A DNA stretch of 34,155 nt from an uncultured Bacilli bacterium. Lineage in GTDB: Bacteria; Bacillota_I; Bacilli_A; RF39; UBA660. The notes below the pieces were generated by a model that saw nothing but the letters and a program-made list of their open reading frames with translations, did no database searches and was not told the origin of the DNA. The stretch lies in assembly GCA_944358115.1 (NCBI GenBank), contig CALVQH010000009.1, positions 1-34,155 on the forward strand, given 5' to 3'. The position numbers and the translations under genes were made by a program. Of the stretch, positions 22,475 through 30,502 are shown piece after piece; positions within the stretch are counted from its first letter, which is position 1, and each line of letters begins with the position of its first letter.

Positions 22475-24559
22475 ATGGCCAAGGTATTAGAGAAATTTCA
22501 AAATAAAAAAGTATTTGCTTTATATTTAATAGGAGTACTTGTATTATCTATGGGTGTATCTTTTGCTTACTTTAGTGCAAGTAGTAGTGTTACGGGTGAA
22601 GGAAGTGTTGCAACAAATACAACAGCAACGATTGAATCAAAAGGAATTACAGCAAATGGTAATATTGAATTTAATAATGTAGATATGTATCCAGGACATA
22701 CTGCTATTGCCAGTATAGAAGTAACAGGAACTGGTGAAAATGAACCACTAATCTATAATGTCATCTTTAATGGTACGAATACTTTTAATACTCCATTAAA
22801 CTATACTGTATATAAAAGCGAAAGTAATATCGAAGTAGGTTATACATGTACCAATAAAAATGATTATATTAGTGGTGGAAAAACTTACTATGAAGAATGT
22901 GTAGGTAATAACATTGAGAGTTTAGGATCACCAATCAGTAGTGGAACACTCAATAATGGTGAAGGTAAAACAATCTTAAAAAATGATGAAATTATGCTTA
23001 CAGCTCCAGAAGGAGAGGTAGTTTATTATTATATTGTCATCGAATATCCAAATTTAGATACCAATCAAAATGATGATATAGGAAGTAGTATTAATGGAAA
23101 TATTACGATAGAAGAAGGTAGCGAATATCAAAAACCAGTAATCAGTATGCTAGGTTCAACTGTAAGTGGAAGTAATAATTGGTATACAAGCGCAAGCATT
23201 ATCACCAATATTACAACACAAACAGGAAATTATGAAGCATATTACTGTACAACAACAGATAATTCATGTACACCAGATACACAAGCAAATGTAAGGGATA
23301 ATAGTTTTACAACAACACTATCATCAAATACATCACCTCAAAAAGTATGTGCCAGAATAATAGATGAATATGGATTAACAACAGAAGGGTGTAGTGATGA
23401 ATATAGTGTAGATACAGTAAATCCAACCGTTTCAATCGCAAGTACGAGTGCAACCGAAAATAGTATTACAGTAACTGTAAATGGAACAGATGCCCATAGT
23501 GGAATATACCAATATCGGTTCAGCAGTAATGGAGGAAGTAGTTATATAACTGTATCATCAACAAGTAGTAGCTATACTTATACATTTACAGGATTAAATG
23601 GTGGAACAAGTTATAATATAGCAGTACAATCTATAGATAGATCTGGAAGAGTATCTACTGCGGTAACAAGAAGTGTGGAAACAGATAAATTTGGAAATAC
23701 TATGGCTGAGTTAATTGCAGAATATAATATTGGAAATAGAGTTGGGTTTGTTTCCACTTATACTACCACTACAACTAATACTGTATTTTCAACGTTAGAT
23801 TGGACGGGTAATAATAGTTATTATTTTGCTGGAAATCCAACAGACAATTGGGTTTATTTTGCCGGATACTATTGGCGAATTGTTAGAATCAACGGAGATA
23901 AAACAACAAGACTAATTTATAATGGCTTGAGCACAGCTAAAATCGGTGAAAGTACAATTGTTGGATATAGTGCCTTCAATGATGAGTATAATCGTAATGA
24001 ATATGTGGGATTTAAACTTGCACTTTGGCAGCAACATGGTCAATTGGCAAATAGTAGAATATTAAATAAATTGTTAGAATGGTATAATGGTAGTGAATTA
24101 TCTAATAATGAATACTCAAAGTATATAAGTACAGAGGCAGGATTTTGTGGAGATAGAACAACAAACAATAACTGGAGTTCTACTGCTGCTATAAATTATG
24201 CAGCATATGAAAGATTGGTAACAGGAAAAATGCCCTCTCTTCAATGCGAAGAGTCAAGTGATTTATACAATACTGAAGTGGGATTAATTACAGCGGATGA
24301 AGTAGCTTTTGCTGGCGGTGTTTATGGAACATCAAATGACAGCTATTATTTATATAATAATATTGATTTTTGGACTATGACACCGTACTCTTTAAATTCT
24401 CTTGGTTATGCCGGCGTTTTTTCAATAAGCGGTGGGCATCAATTAACTAACAGTACGGTAAGCGGTTCGCTTGGTATCAGACCAGTCATTAATTTGAAGG
24501 CAGATACTTTATTTACTGGAACAGGTACCTCTACTGATCCTTATGTAGTAGTTGAATAA
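22475..24559 (+). CDS. Large membrane-anchored surface protein
   Basis: A 694-residue modular protein. The N-terminal signal/anchor (about 14-33, ALYLIGVLVLSMGVSFAYFS) leads to a TasA/camelysin-like beta region (about 34-205, by its FAYFSASSSVTGEGSV start). Next come Ig-like repeats with spaced cysteines (about 215-310), a fibronectin III-like module (about 315-400, TFTGLNGGTSYNIAVQSID) and a C-terminal domain beginning FAGYYWRIVRINGD and ending GIRPVINLKAD...DPYVVVE. The last domain recurs at 1-354 and 33425-34155. It resembles FGE-sulfatase/DUF6273-like domains; no catalytic claim is made. Exported; probably adhesive or protective. Thr, Ser and Asn rich. Own promoter, structured leader and terminator. 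Confidence 0.8.
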   Translation: MAKVLEKFQNKKVFALYLIGVLVLSMGVSFAYFSASSSVTGEGSVATNTTATIESKGITANGNIEFNNVDMYPGHTAIASIEVTGTGENEPLIYNVIFNGTNTFNTPLNYTVYKSESNIEVGYTCTNKNDYISGGKTYYEECVGNNIESLGSPISSGTLNNGEGKTILKNDEIMLTAPEGEVVYYYIVIEYPNLDTNQNDDIGSSINGNITIEEGSEYQKPVISMLGSTVSGSNNWYTSASIITNITTQTGNYEAYYCTTTDNSCTPDTQANVRDNSFTTTLSSNTSPQKVCARIIDEYGLTTEGCSDEYSVDTVNPTVSIASTSATENSITVTVNGTDAHSGIYQYRFSSNGGSSYITVSSTSSSYTYTFTGLNGGTSYNIAVQSIDRSGRVSTAVTRSVETDKFGNTMAELIAEYNIGNRVGFVSTYTTTTTNTVFSTLDWTGNNSYYFAGNPTDNWVYFAGYYWRIVRINGDKTTRLIYNGLSTAKIGESTIVGYSAFNDEYNRNEYVGFKLALWQQHGQLANSRILNKLLEWYNGSELSNNEYSKYISTEAGFCGDRTTNNNWSSTAAINYAAYERLVTGKMPSLQCEESSDLYNTEVGLITADEVAFAGGVYGTSNDSYYLYNNIDFWTMTPYSLNSLGYAGVFSISGGHQLTNSTVSGSLGIRPVINLKADTLFTGTGTSTDPYVVVE

Positions 24560-24567
24560 CAAAAATG

Positions 24568-24596
24568 GATAAGATAATTTCATCTTATCTATTTTT
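24568..24596 (+). terminator. Terminator of the surface-protein gene
   Basis: GATAAGAT (24568-24575) pairs with ATCTTATC (24582-24589), followed by ATTTTT. Confidence 0.8.
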
Positions 24597-24601
24597 AAAT
24601 A

Positions 24602-24631
24602 TTGAACAAACATATGTTTATATGATATAAT
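24602..24631 (+). promoter_or_regulatory. Promoter of recX
   Basis: TTGAAC (24602-24607), an 18-nt spacer and TATAAT (24626-24631), about 20 nt before the start codon. Confidence 0.6.
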
Positions 24632-24650
24632 AAATATATAAGGAGATAAC

Positions 24651-25418
24651 ATGAAAATATTAAAATATAAAAAAGGAAAAAAGAATGAATATAAAATTCT
24701 AACCGATGAAAAAGAATATACATTATATGATGATATCATTATTAAACACGAATTATTATTAAAAAAAGAGATTACGAAAAAAGAATGGGAAAATATTTTA
24801 AAAGAAAATAACTTACTGAAAGCTTACTATGAAGGATTAAAAGCCATAAGTACTCGTCTTCGTACCGAAAAAGAATTAAATACAATTTTAAAGAAGAAAG
24901 ATTATACTTCCCAAGAAATTGATTATGCTCTAAAAAGATTAGAAAAAGAAGGGTACTTAAATCACCAAATATATATTGAATCCTTTATTCATGATGCCCT
25001 AACACTAAATATAGTAGGGGAAAATAAAATATTAAAAGACTTAGAAAAATTAGGCTTCACCGAAGAAGAAATAAAAAAAGAATTAAAAAAAATAGATCAA
25101 AATATCTATTTAGAAAAAATAAAAAAATATATTGATAAAAAGTTAAAAGTAAATAAGAAAAGTGCAAATGAATTCAAACAAAAAATAACAATGGATTTAA
25201 TAAATAAAGGCTTTCATAAAGAAGATATTACAAATTATATAAATACCCTTACCATTAAAGATAACGCTCAAGAAATAGAAAAAATAATCAATAAACTATA
25301 TCATAAATACATAAACAAATATGATTTATATACAACTAAAATGAAAATAAAAGGGTACTTATATTCTAAAGGATATACAAACATAGATATTGATGAGTAT
25401 TTAAAAAGAGCTTCTTAA
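24651..25418 (+). CDS. recX: Regulatory protein RecX
   Basis: Three-helix-repeat protein that modulates RecA filaments. Typical motifs: RLRTEKELNTILKKKDY, IDYALKRLEKEGYLNHQIY and LEKLGFTEEEIKKEL; later repeats are KITMDLINKGFHKEDI and KIKGYLYSKGYTNIDI. 255 aa falls within the long Gram-positive type. AAGGAG precedes ATG 24651. No recA lies within the window. It converges on prsA across a shared terminator. Confidence 0.85.
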   Translation: MKILKYKKGKKNEYKILTDEKEYTLYDDIIIKHELLLKKEITKKEWENILKENNLLKAYYEGLKAISTRLRTEKELNTILKKKDYTSQEIDYALKRLEKEGYLNHQIYIESFIHDALTLNIVGENKILKDLEKLGFTEEEIKKELKKIDQNIYLEKIKKYIDKKLKVNKKSANEFKQKITMDLINKGFHKEDITNYINTLTIKDNAQEIEKIINKLYHKYINKYDLYTTKMKIKGYLYSKGYTNIDIDEYLKRAS

Positions 25419-25432
25419 AAAGCTCCTTTTTT
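25405..25432. terminator. Bidirectional terminator between recX and prsA
   Basis: AAAGAGCTT (25405-25413) pairs, with one mismatch, with AAGCTCCTTT (25420-25429). T runs occur on both strands. The recX stop lies in the loop. Confidence 0.75.
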
Positions 25433-26456
25433 AATTGCTACTTGAATTATTATAAGTATTAATTAAGTTGTTCATATAAATACTATATTGACTATCAAGT
25501 TCACTATCTACAATATCGAGTTCATATAGATCACGGTAATAACGAAGAGCATCTACATTTAAAGATTCATCTTCACTCAATTTCTCAGTTGTAATCGCTT
25601 CCTTCATAGAATCAACAGAATCATCATAACTAGCTTTTTCACCAGTAGCAGTTTTTAATATAACATGATATCCAAGTTCTGTTGTAATGACTTCGGTTGA
25701 GTATTCACCATCTTTAAGCTTATTAGCAGCTTTAATTAATTCATCATAGCTACTATCTAAATCACCAATATTAATTTCTCCAAGATTTCCACCATCATCT
25801 TTGGTATTATCATCTTCAGAATATTCTTTAGCAAGATCAGCAAAAACTTTTTCTACATCTTCACCATTTTCTTTTGCTTCATTAAGTTGATCGATAATAT
25901 CTTGAATCGTTTTTTTGGCTGCATCCTCAGCTTCTTCTTTTTCTTCATCGCTCATATCATCAGTAACATCTGGTGTAATTAAAATATGAGAAATAGTCAT
26001 ATCTGGATAGACATCATTATCATAATATTCTTGAAGTTCTTCATCTGTAATTTGATCACTAACATATTGTTTAATTGCTATATTTTGTAAATAACCATTG
26101 TAAACATAGCTTTGATAAGCTTCAATTGTTTGGAATCCAGAATATTGTAAAGCACTTAATAAATCTTCTTCAGAACCATAATTAGTAATAAGTTGATCAA
26201 TAACAGCCTTTGCATAAGTATTAGCGTTCTCAATTTCATCTGGGAACTCTGTCTCAAAAATATACTTGTCAATCATATTAAGCAAAGTATCTAATCCAAA
26301 TGAATTTTTAATTTCCTCATAAAAATCATTGACACTAATCATCTCTCCATCTTTAAATGTTACAACTGCTTCATCTCCATTAGATAATGTTGGTATTTTA
26401 CCACAACCACAAAGAAGTAAAGAACATACTCCTAAAATGAACACTTTTTTCTTCAT
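25431..26456 (-). CDS. prsA: PrsA-like foldase lipoprotein (peptidyl-prolyl isomerase)
   Basis: Extracytoplasmic folding factor for secreted proteins and PBPs. A lipoprotein signal ends in the lipobox LCGC (Cys18 acylated). A SurA/PrsA N-terminal helical region is followed by a parvulin-type domain (about 145-265) with ISHILI near its start, FADLAKEYSEDDNTKDDGG, LGEINIGDL and LGYHVILK near its end. 341 aa. GGGAGG lies 9 nt before ATG 26456; the longer frame to 26510 has no ribosome site. Very acidic between residues 165 and 230. A natural helper for the abundant exported proteins encoded nearby. Confidence 0.9.
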   Translation of the reverse strand: MKKKVFILGVCSLLLCGCGKIPTLSNGDEAVVTFKDGEMISVNDFYEEIKNSFGLDTLLNMIDKYIFETEFPDEIENANTYAKAVIDQLITNYGSEEDLLSALQYSGFQTIEAYQSYVYNGYLQNIAIKQYVSDQITDEELQEYYDNDVYPDMTISHILITPDVTDDMSDEEKEEAEDAAKKTIQDIIDQLNEAKENGEDVEKVFADLAKEYSEDDNTKDDGGNLGEINIGDLDSSYDELIKAANKLKDGEYSTEVITTELGYHVILKTATGEKASYDDSVDSMKEAITTEKLSEDESLNVDALRYYRDLYELDIVDSELDSQYSIYMNNLINTYNNSSSN

Positions 26457-26589
26457 GAATCTTTTCCTCCCTAACAAAACAATTATAGCAACTAAAAGTG
26501 AAAAATACAAGAAAAAAGCACCATCTACGATCGATTTTCTTAAAAATTAGAAAATAGAAAAGAAAAATACTTCTGGGTTTTTATCCCGC

Positions 26590-26616
26590 ACCAATTTAGC
26601 CATTAACCATAATATA
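26590..26616 (+). promoter_or_regulatory. Candidate sigma-K/sigma-E promoter for YjcZ-like genes
   Basis: CATAATATA (26608-26616) fits the mother-cell sigma-K -10 pattern CATAnnnTA, and an AC lies at 26590-26591 with a 16-nt spacer. Gene type and spacing support sporulation control; the motif is short, so it is tentative. Confidence 0.45.
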
Positions 26617-26649
26617 TAAGTGAAAAGACAAATAAAGGAGGAATGATTT

Positions 26650-26742
26650 ATGAATAACTGCGGATGCGGCACAGGTTTAAGTGCTGCCATGATCTTAGTA
26701 TTGTTTATCCTATTAGTCATCATAGTAGGAGCATTCATTTAG
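26650..26742 (+). CDS. YjcZ-like sporulation peptide 1
   Basis: 30 residues: a Cys/Gly-rich start MNNCGCGTGLSAAM, then one hydrophobic helix (ILVLFILLVIIVGAFI). This fits the YjcZ/sporulation small-peptide family (Gly-rich, then VLFILLVIIG). AAGGAGGAATGATTT precedes ATG 26650. Probably membrane or spore-coat associated. Confidence 0.75.
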   Translation: MNNCGCGTGLSAAMILVLFILLVIIVGAFI

Positions 26743-26770
26743 TCTTTTTCGAGTCTTAAGGAGGTGTCCC

Positions 26771-26896
26771 ATGGGATGTTGTAAAGATAAGTGTTCTTCT
26801 AATAATGGAGGATGCGGACTTCAAAGTAGTGCATTCTTAATAATTGTTTTATTTATTCTACTTGCAATTATCTTTGGCGGATTTTTATATTATTAA
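26771..26896 (+). CDS. YjcZ-like sporulation peptide 2
   Basis: 41 residues: MGCCKDKCSSNNGGCGLQSS, then the helix AFLIIVLFILLAIIFGGFLYY (in two parts: AFLIIVLFILLA and IIFGGFLYY). It shares the VLFILL..I.G core with the preceding peptide, so the two are tandem paralogues, 28 nt apart. AAGGAGGTG precedes ATG 26771. Four cysteines in the first 15 residues are unusual. Confidence 0.75.
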   Translation: MGCCKDKCSSNNGGCGLQSSAFLIIVLFILLAIIFGGFLYY

Positions 26897-26917
26897 AGAG
26901 GCTTCACCTCTTTTTTC
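26895..26917 (+). terminator. Terminator of the YjcZ-like pair
   Basis: AAAGAGG (26895-26901) pairs with CCTCTTT (26907-26913), followed by Ts. The stem begins in the stop codon of peptide 2. Confidence 0.85.
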
Positions 26918-26920
26918 TTT

Positions 26921-26949
26921 TTGACAAATAAAAAAGAGTATAGTAAGAT
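26921..26949 (+). promoter_or_regulatory. Promoter of the 440-residue gene
   Basis: TTGACA (26921-26926), a 17-nt spacer and TAAGAT (26944-26949), about 17 nt before ATG 26966. Confidence 0.6.
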
Positions 26950-26965
26950 TTAATTAGGTGATGAT

Positions 26966-28288
26966 ATGACGAATCAAGAATTACTAGAAATCATTAAATT
27001 AGCTAAAGAAAACCATGTAAATGTAAATACCTTAAGAAGGATTTTAAGACTAATGGAACAAGATGGTGAAATTAAAGAAAATAGAATATCTCAAATTAAA
27101 ATTCTTTTACAAGAGAGTCAAATTAATAATAGTATTCTTCTTACCATATTAGAAAAATCTTATCAAAAAAGAACTTTGAACTGGGATCTTATCTGTACCT
27201 TAAATAAACATATAAAAATACGCAATTATGTAATGAATCAAGATTATGAAAAAGAAAAATGGAAAATCATTTTAAAAACAGTATCTCTTTTTCCTGAAGA
27301 AGAAACACTTGATAACATCTATATAAAGTGGCTAAAAAAAGTAGATGAAAATCATGCCAATTTAGAAGAATTTACTTTCTTTCATAAACTATTTACTTCT
27401 GCTCTTGGTACTGATTTTATCTTTACCGATTGGTATTTTTCTTCCTTTTTAGATAAAGAAGAACCTTTAGAAAATCGCCTTGCTGCCTTTTCTTTAATTA
27501 ATCAAAATATATTAAATATGCTAAAAAGTGGTACCAAAATAGAGGATAGTATAAAAAAAGCTCAAAAAATATTAGAAGCTTACGAAAAACTAGACTTACC
27601 AATTGCAAACTTATATGCAACCATTATCACTTGTATCATTGATATGGATATTCCTCTTGTGTCTCAAAAAGAACAAGAACTCTACGAAGTACTACTAAAA
27701 AATATGTGTCTAACATGTTCTAATGCTTCTTCTGGTATGCGCTTTTTAAATAGTAAGTACTATGCTTTAGCTACCAAAAAAGAAATAAGTCCAAAATGGC
27801 GTTTACTATTTATTAAAAACATCTTTGAAAAAGAAATTATTTTTGAGGATGCTTGGTTAGAAAAACTATGGGAGTTAGGTGAAATAGAAGGGCTTGCCTC
27901 CATGCTCGCTCTCAAACAGGTTTTATTAAAAGTAGAAGAATCCGACCTATCTTTATGGGAACCTTTCCTTTTTCATGAGACAAACCCTGAAGTATTAAAT
28001 GCTGCCAGTTTAGTTCTAAGAAAAAGAGGGGTACGCCGAGATAAAGAAAGCGTGCTTCACTTAATTCATTTAAAAACATCGAAAGAAAAATTGGCTTTCT
28101 TGCATAAGCTAGATGAATTATATCCTGAAGATAAGGAAAAGTTAACATCAAACATCAATGAAACCTACGATGCCTTTTTAAATAGCAAAATTGGCCTAAC
28201 CAAATTACAAGCACTTTTAGAAGAAAGTATAGAAATGAAGACAGACATAGTAAGAGTAAGGAGCAAAGAAAATGGATCAAAAATATAA
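26966..28288 (+). CDS. Helical protein of unknown function, 440 aa
   Basis: I do not recognise a family. The product is almost entirely helical, with repeated Leu/Lys/Glu amphipathic segments, no signal peptide and no membrane helix; a HEAT/solenoid-like fold is plausible. Aromatic residues cluster around 150-165 (FIFTDWYFSSFLDK). GGTGATG precedes ATG 26966. It overlaps the next gene by 17 nt, so the two form a translationally coupled pair. The similar gene at 9110-10273 may be a distant paralogue; only profile comparison could tell. Confidence 0.6.
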   Translation: MTNQELLEIIKLAKENHVNVNTLRRILRLMEQDGEIKENRISQIKILLQESQINNSILLTILEKSYQKRTLNWDLICTLNKHIKIRNYVMNQDYEKEKWKIILKTVSLFPEEETLDNIYIKWLKKVDENHANLEEFTFFHKLFTSALGTDFIFTDWYFSSFLDKEEPLENRLAAFSLINQNILNMLKSGTKIEDSIKKAQKILEAYEKLDLPIANLYATIITCIIDMDIPLVSQKEQELYEVLLKNMCLTCSNASSGMRFLNSKYYALATKKEISPKWRLLFIKNIFEKEIIFEDAWLEKLWELGEIEGLASMLALKQVLLKVEESDLSLWEPFLFHETNPEVLNAASLVLRKRGVRRDKESVLHLIHLKTSKEKLAFLHKLDELYPEDKEKLTSNINETYDAFLNSKIGLTKLQALLEESIEMKTDIVRVRSKENGSKI

Positions 28289-28688
28289 ATTAAACATATT
28301 AAAAGATATCTTAAAATTTAGTCGAAGAACTTTAACCGAAGAAGAAAGAGATGCTCTATTATCATCTGCCTTATTCCAAAATAAAAATTATTTTACGAGC
28401 GCTGCCCTTTTAATAAAAAGGGGACGAATTAATATGGATGAATTTTTAAGCTTATGTAAGTTAAAAGAAGAGGAACTAGGTGAATTTTTAGAACCAATTG
28501 ATGATTCCTTTGATTATTTTGGGAAGGTATCCCCAGAAGAAATAAGAAAGGCATTTCAAGAAATGGAAGATTTTTTAAAGAACAATCCTGAAAAAGCTTT
28601 AGAAAATCGTCGGATAAACAAAGAAAGAGAAGCAAAAATCAAAGAATTACATCAAAAGGGAGTAGAAGAGATAAATCGAGGAGCTTAA
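28272..28688 (+). CDS. Small helical protein of unknown function, 138 aa
   Basis: Soluble and charged, with no recognised domain. The N-terminal half is basic (LKDILKFSRRTLTEEERDAL), the middle acidic (EELGEFLEPIDDSFDYFG) and the C-terminus a long Lys/Glu helix. AAGGAG precedes ATG 28272 inside the end of the 440-residue gene, in another frame; the coupling suggests that the two products act together. It ends 123 nt before the mraZ start region. Confidence 0.55.
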   Translation: MDQKYKLNILKDILKFSRRTLTEEERDALLSSALFQNKNYFTSAALLIKRGRINMDEFLSLCKLKEEELGEFLEPIDDSFDYFGKVSPEEIRKAFQEMEDFLKNNPEKALENRRINKEREAKIKELHQKGVEEINRGA

Positions 28689-28703
28689 AAAGCTTCTTTT
28701 TTT
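28680..28703 (+). terminator. Terminator before the dcw cluster
   Basis: AGCTT (28682-28686) pairs with AAGCT (28690-28694), with weaker flanking pairs, followed by a T run. Confidence 0.55.
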
Positions 28704-28761
28704 AATTTCGTAAAATTTACGTAAAGGAAGAAAAAAAGAATAACAAGCGAACACTTTCATC

Positions 28762-28790
28762 TTTACAAAAAAGCTTTGTTTTGGTAAGAT
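28762..28790 (+). promoter_or_regulatory. Promoter of the dcw cluster (mraZ)
   Basis: TTTACA (28762-28767), a 17-nt spacer and TAAGAT (28785-28790). MraZ repeats begin inside the -10 and continue downstream. Confidence 0.65.
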
Positions 28791-28827
28791 TATGGTAAGC
28801 AGTGGTACATTGTGGTAGAAAGTGGGG
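28782..28827. promoter_or_regulatory. MraZ operator, tandem TGGTA/GTGGTA repeats
   Basis: TGGTA occurs at 28782, 28793, 28803 and 28813, with TGGGG at 28823: 11, 10, 10 and 10 bp apart. GTGG(T/G) every 10 bp matches the known MraZ box (short G-rich repeats with helical spacing). It overlaps the -10 and start of the mraZ promoter, so MraZ autorepression is expected. Confidence 0.8.
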
Positions 28828-28835
28828 GACCGAAA

Positions 28836-29264
28836 ATGTTCATGGGCGAGTATCATCATAATATTGATGATAAACAAAGACTAGTAATTCCCTCAAATTA
28901 TCGTAGTAGTTTGGGTGAGTTTTTTATTGTTACACGTGGCCTAGAAAAATGCTTATACATCTACACACAAGCGGAATGGCAAAAAATCGTCGATAAATTA
29001 GCAAATTTACCATTTACAAAAAAAGATGCCCGTGTCTTTGTCAGATCTTTCTTTTCTGCCGCTGCTAATTGCAATCTTGATCGCCAAGGTCGCATAAATA
29101 TTACTTCCCAGCAGGTCAATTACGCCGGTTTAGAAAAAGAATGTGTCATAATCGGCGCAAATGACCGCATTGAAATTTGGTCAAAAGAAAACTGGGACAA
29201 ATTTAATTTAGAATACGCTGAATCACTTGAAAGCGTTGCAGAAAACTTATTTAATGGAGAGTAA
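28836..29264 (+). CDS. mraZ: Transcriptional regulator MraZ
   Basis: AbrB/SpoVT-like DNA-binding protein, first gene and regulator of the division and cell wall cluster. MFMGEYHHNIDDKQRLVIPS is the classic start, and the second half-repeat shows NCNLDRQGRINITSQQV. 142 aa from ATG 28836; the longer frame to 28812 lies in the operator and does not fit the family. Its TAA is directly followed by the rsmH ATG region. Confidence 0.95.
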   Translation: MFMGEYHHNIDDKQRLVIPSNYRSSLGEFFIVTRGLEKCLYIYTQAEWQKIVDKLANLPFTKKDARVFVRSFFSAAANCNLDRQGRINITSQQVNYAGLEKECVIIGANDRIEIWSKENWDKFNLEYAESLESVAENLFNGE

Positions 29265-29265
29265 T

Positions 29266-30189
29266 ATGAAACATTATAGTGTTATGCTTCCTGAGGTAAT
29301 CGAAGGATTACAAATTAAAGATGACGGCGTATATGTAGATGCCACACTCGGATATGCTGGTCATAGTAGTGAAATTTTAAAAAGAATAAAAAAGGGGCGC
29401 CTTTTCGCCTTTGATGCGGATAGGGAAGCAATTCGTTATTCGCATCAAACCTTAAGTGGTATTTCTTCTAATTTCAAAATTATTCATTCTAATTTCATGT
29501 ATTTAGATGAATTATTAGAAGAAGAAAATGTCTCTTTAGTAGACGGCTTTCTATTTGATTTAGGCTTATCTAGTCCAGAAATCGATGATGCGAGGAGAGG
29601 CTTTAGTTTTATGCAAGATGGATTATTAGATATGCGTATGGATAAAGAAAGTAAGTTTTCAGCTAAAACAATTATTGATACTTACTCCATGCAAGAACTA
29701 GTAAATCTGTTTTTCAAATACGCAGAAGAACCAAAAAGTAAAGAGATAGCAAGACAAATCGCAAATGAGCGAAAAGCAAAAGAAATTAAAACAACTCTAG
29801 AATTAGTAGAAGTAATTAAAAAAGCTGTTGGTGCTAATTATTTTTACAAACATCACCCTGAAAGAACCATTTTTCAAGCTTTAAGAATAGAAGTAAATGG
29901 CGAATTAAAAGCGATTGAAAAAGCCCTACCAGCGGCAATTAAAAGATTAAAAAAAGGAGGAAGAATATGTGTTATCACATTTCACTCCTTAGAAGATAGA
30001 ATCGTAAAAAGAATTTTCAAAGAATATTCTGAGGTAAATGAAATGGTAAAAGGTCTTCCTGATATTCCAAAAGAATATCAACCATTAATTAAATTAGTAA
30101 ATAAAAAACCAATTACCCCAAGTACCAAAGAATTAAGTGAAAATTCTCGTAGTAAAAGTGCAAAATTAAGAATAGTAGAAAGGATATAA
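29266..30189 (+). CDS. rsmH: 16S rRNA (cytosine-1402-N4) methyltransferase RsmH
   Basis: SAM-dependent methyltransferase (MraW). SAM-binding DATLGYAGHSSEIL and FAFDADREAI, then FDLGLSSPEID, DARRGFSFMQDGLLDMRMD (in part: RRGFSFMQDG), ERTIFQALRIEVNGEL and ITFHSLEDRIVKR. 307 aa, normal. GGAGAG precedes ATG 29266; the longer frame from 29227 lies inside mraZ. Conserved dcw position. Confidence 0.96.
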   Translation: MKHYSVMLPEVIEGLQIKDDGVYVDATLGYAGHSSEILKRIKKGRLFAFDADREAIRYSHQTLSGISSNFKIIHSNFMYLDELLEEENVSLVDGFLFDLGLSSPEIDDARRGFSFMQDGLLDMRMDKESKFSAKTIIDTYSMQELVNLFFKYAEEPKSKEIARQIANERKAKEIKTTLELVEVIKKAVGANYFYKHHPERTIFQALRIEVNGELKAIEKALPAAIKRLKKGGRICVITFHSLEDRIVKRIFKEYSEVNEMVKGLPDIPKEYQPLIKLVNKKPITPSTKELSENSRSKSAKLRIVERI

Positions 30190-30191
30190 AT

Positions 30192-30491
30192 ATGAGAACA
30201 AAAAGAGTAAAAAGGATCAAATTATTAAAAGGAGAAAAGCTAATGATGTTTTTAGTTATTTTCTTTGGCTTTGTTGTTGTACCAACCTCTTTTGTTTACA
30301 CCAAAGCACTCCTTTCTGAAACAAATATTGAACTTGAAAAAATTGAAAGTAAAATTGATTCTCAAAATAATACCAATGAAGCCCTAAGTATGCAAATTGA
30401 TGAACTAGCTTCCATTGAAAATATTCAAAGTATTGCAAGTGCAAGTGGTTTGTCGTATAATAATAGTAATATTAAAACGATAGATGAATAA
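30192..30491 (+). CDS. ftsL: Cell division protein FtsL-like
   Basis: Short bitopic protein: basic N-terminus (MRTKRVKRIKLLKGEK), one membrane helix (about 18-38), then a coiled-coil exterior (ALLSETNIELEKIESKID to ELASIENIQSIAS). Sequence is poorly conserved in this family; the position between rsmH and ftsI and the topology make the call. In FtsQLB-type complexes it activates septal PBP2B. 2 nt after rsmH. Confidence 0.82.
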   Translation: MRTKRVKRIKLLKGEKLMMFLVIFFGFVVVPTSFVYTKALLSETNIELEKIESKIDSQNNTNEALSMQIDELASIENIQSIASASGLSYNNSNIKTIDE

Positions 30492-30502
30492 GGAAGTGAA
30501 AT

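Noticed and set aside
22475-24559. The surface protein as a target of a diversity-generating retroelement, because of its GIRPV-type C-terminal domain.
   Set aside because: No reverse transcriptase and no template/variable repeat pair is seen in the window; only ordinary paralogy is visible.
26547-26738. A 63-codon minus-strand ORF covering the first YjcZ-like peptide.
   Set aside because: The plus-strand peptide has a strong ribosome site and family features; the minus frame has neither.
28709-28721. CGTAAAATTTACG palindrome before the mraZ promoter.
   Set aside because: Short and AT-rich, lying between a weak terminator and the promoter; chance is likely and no role can be argued.
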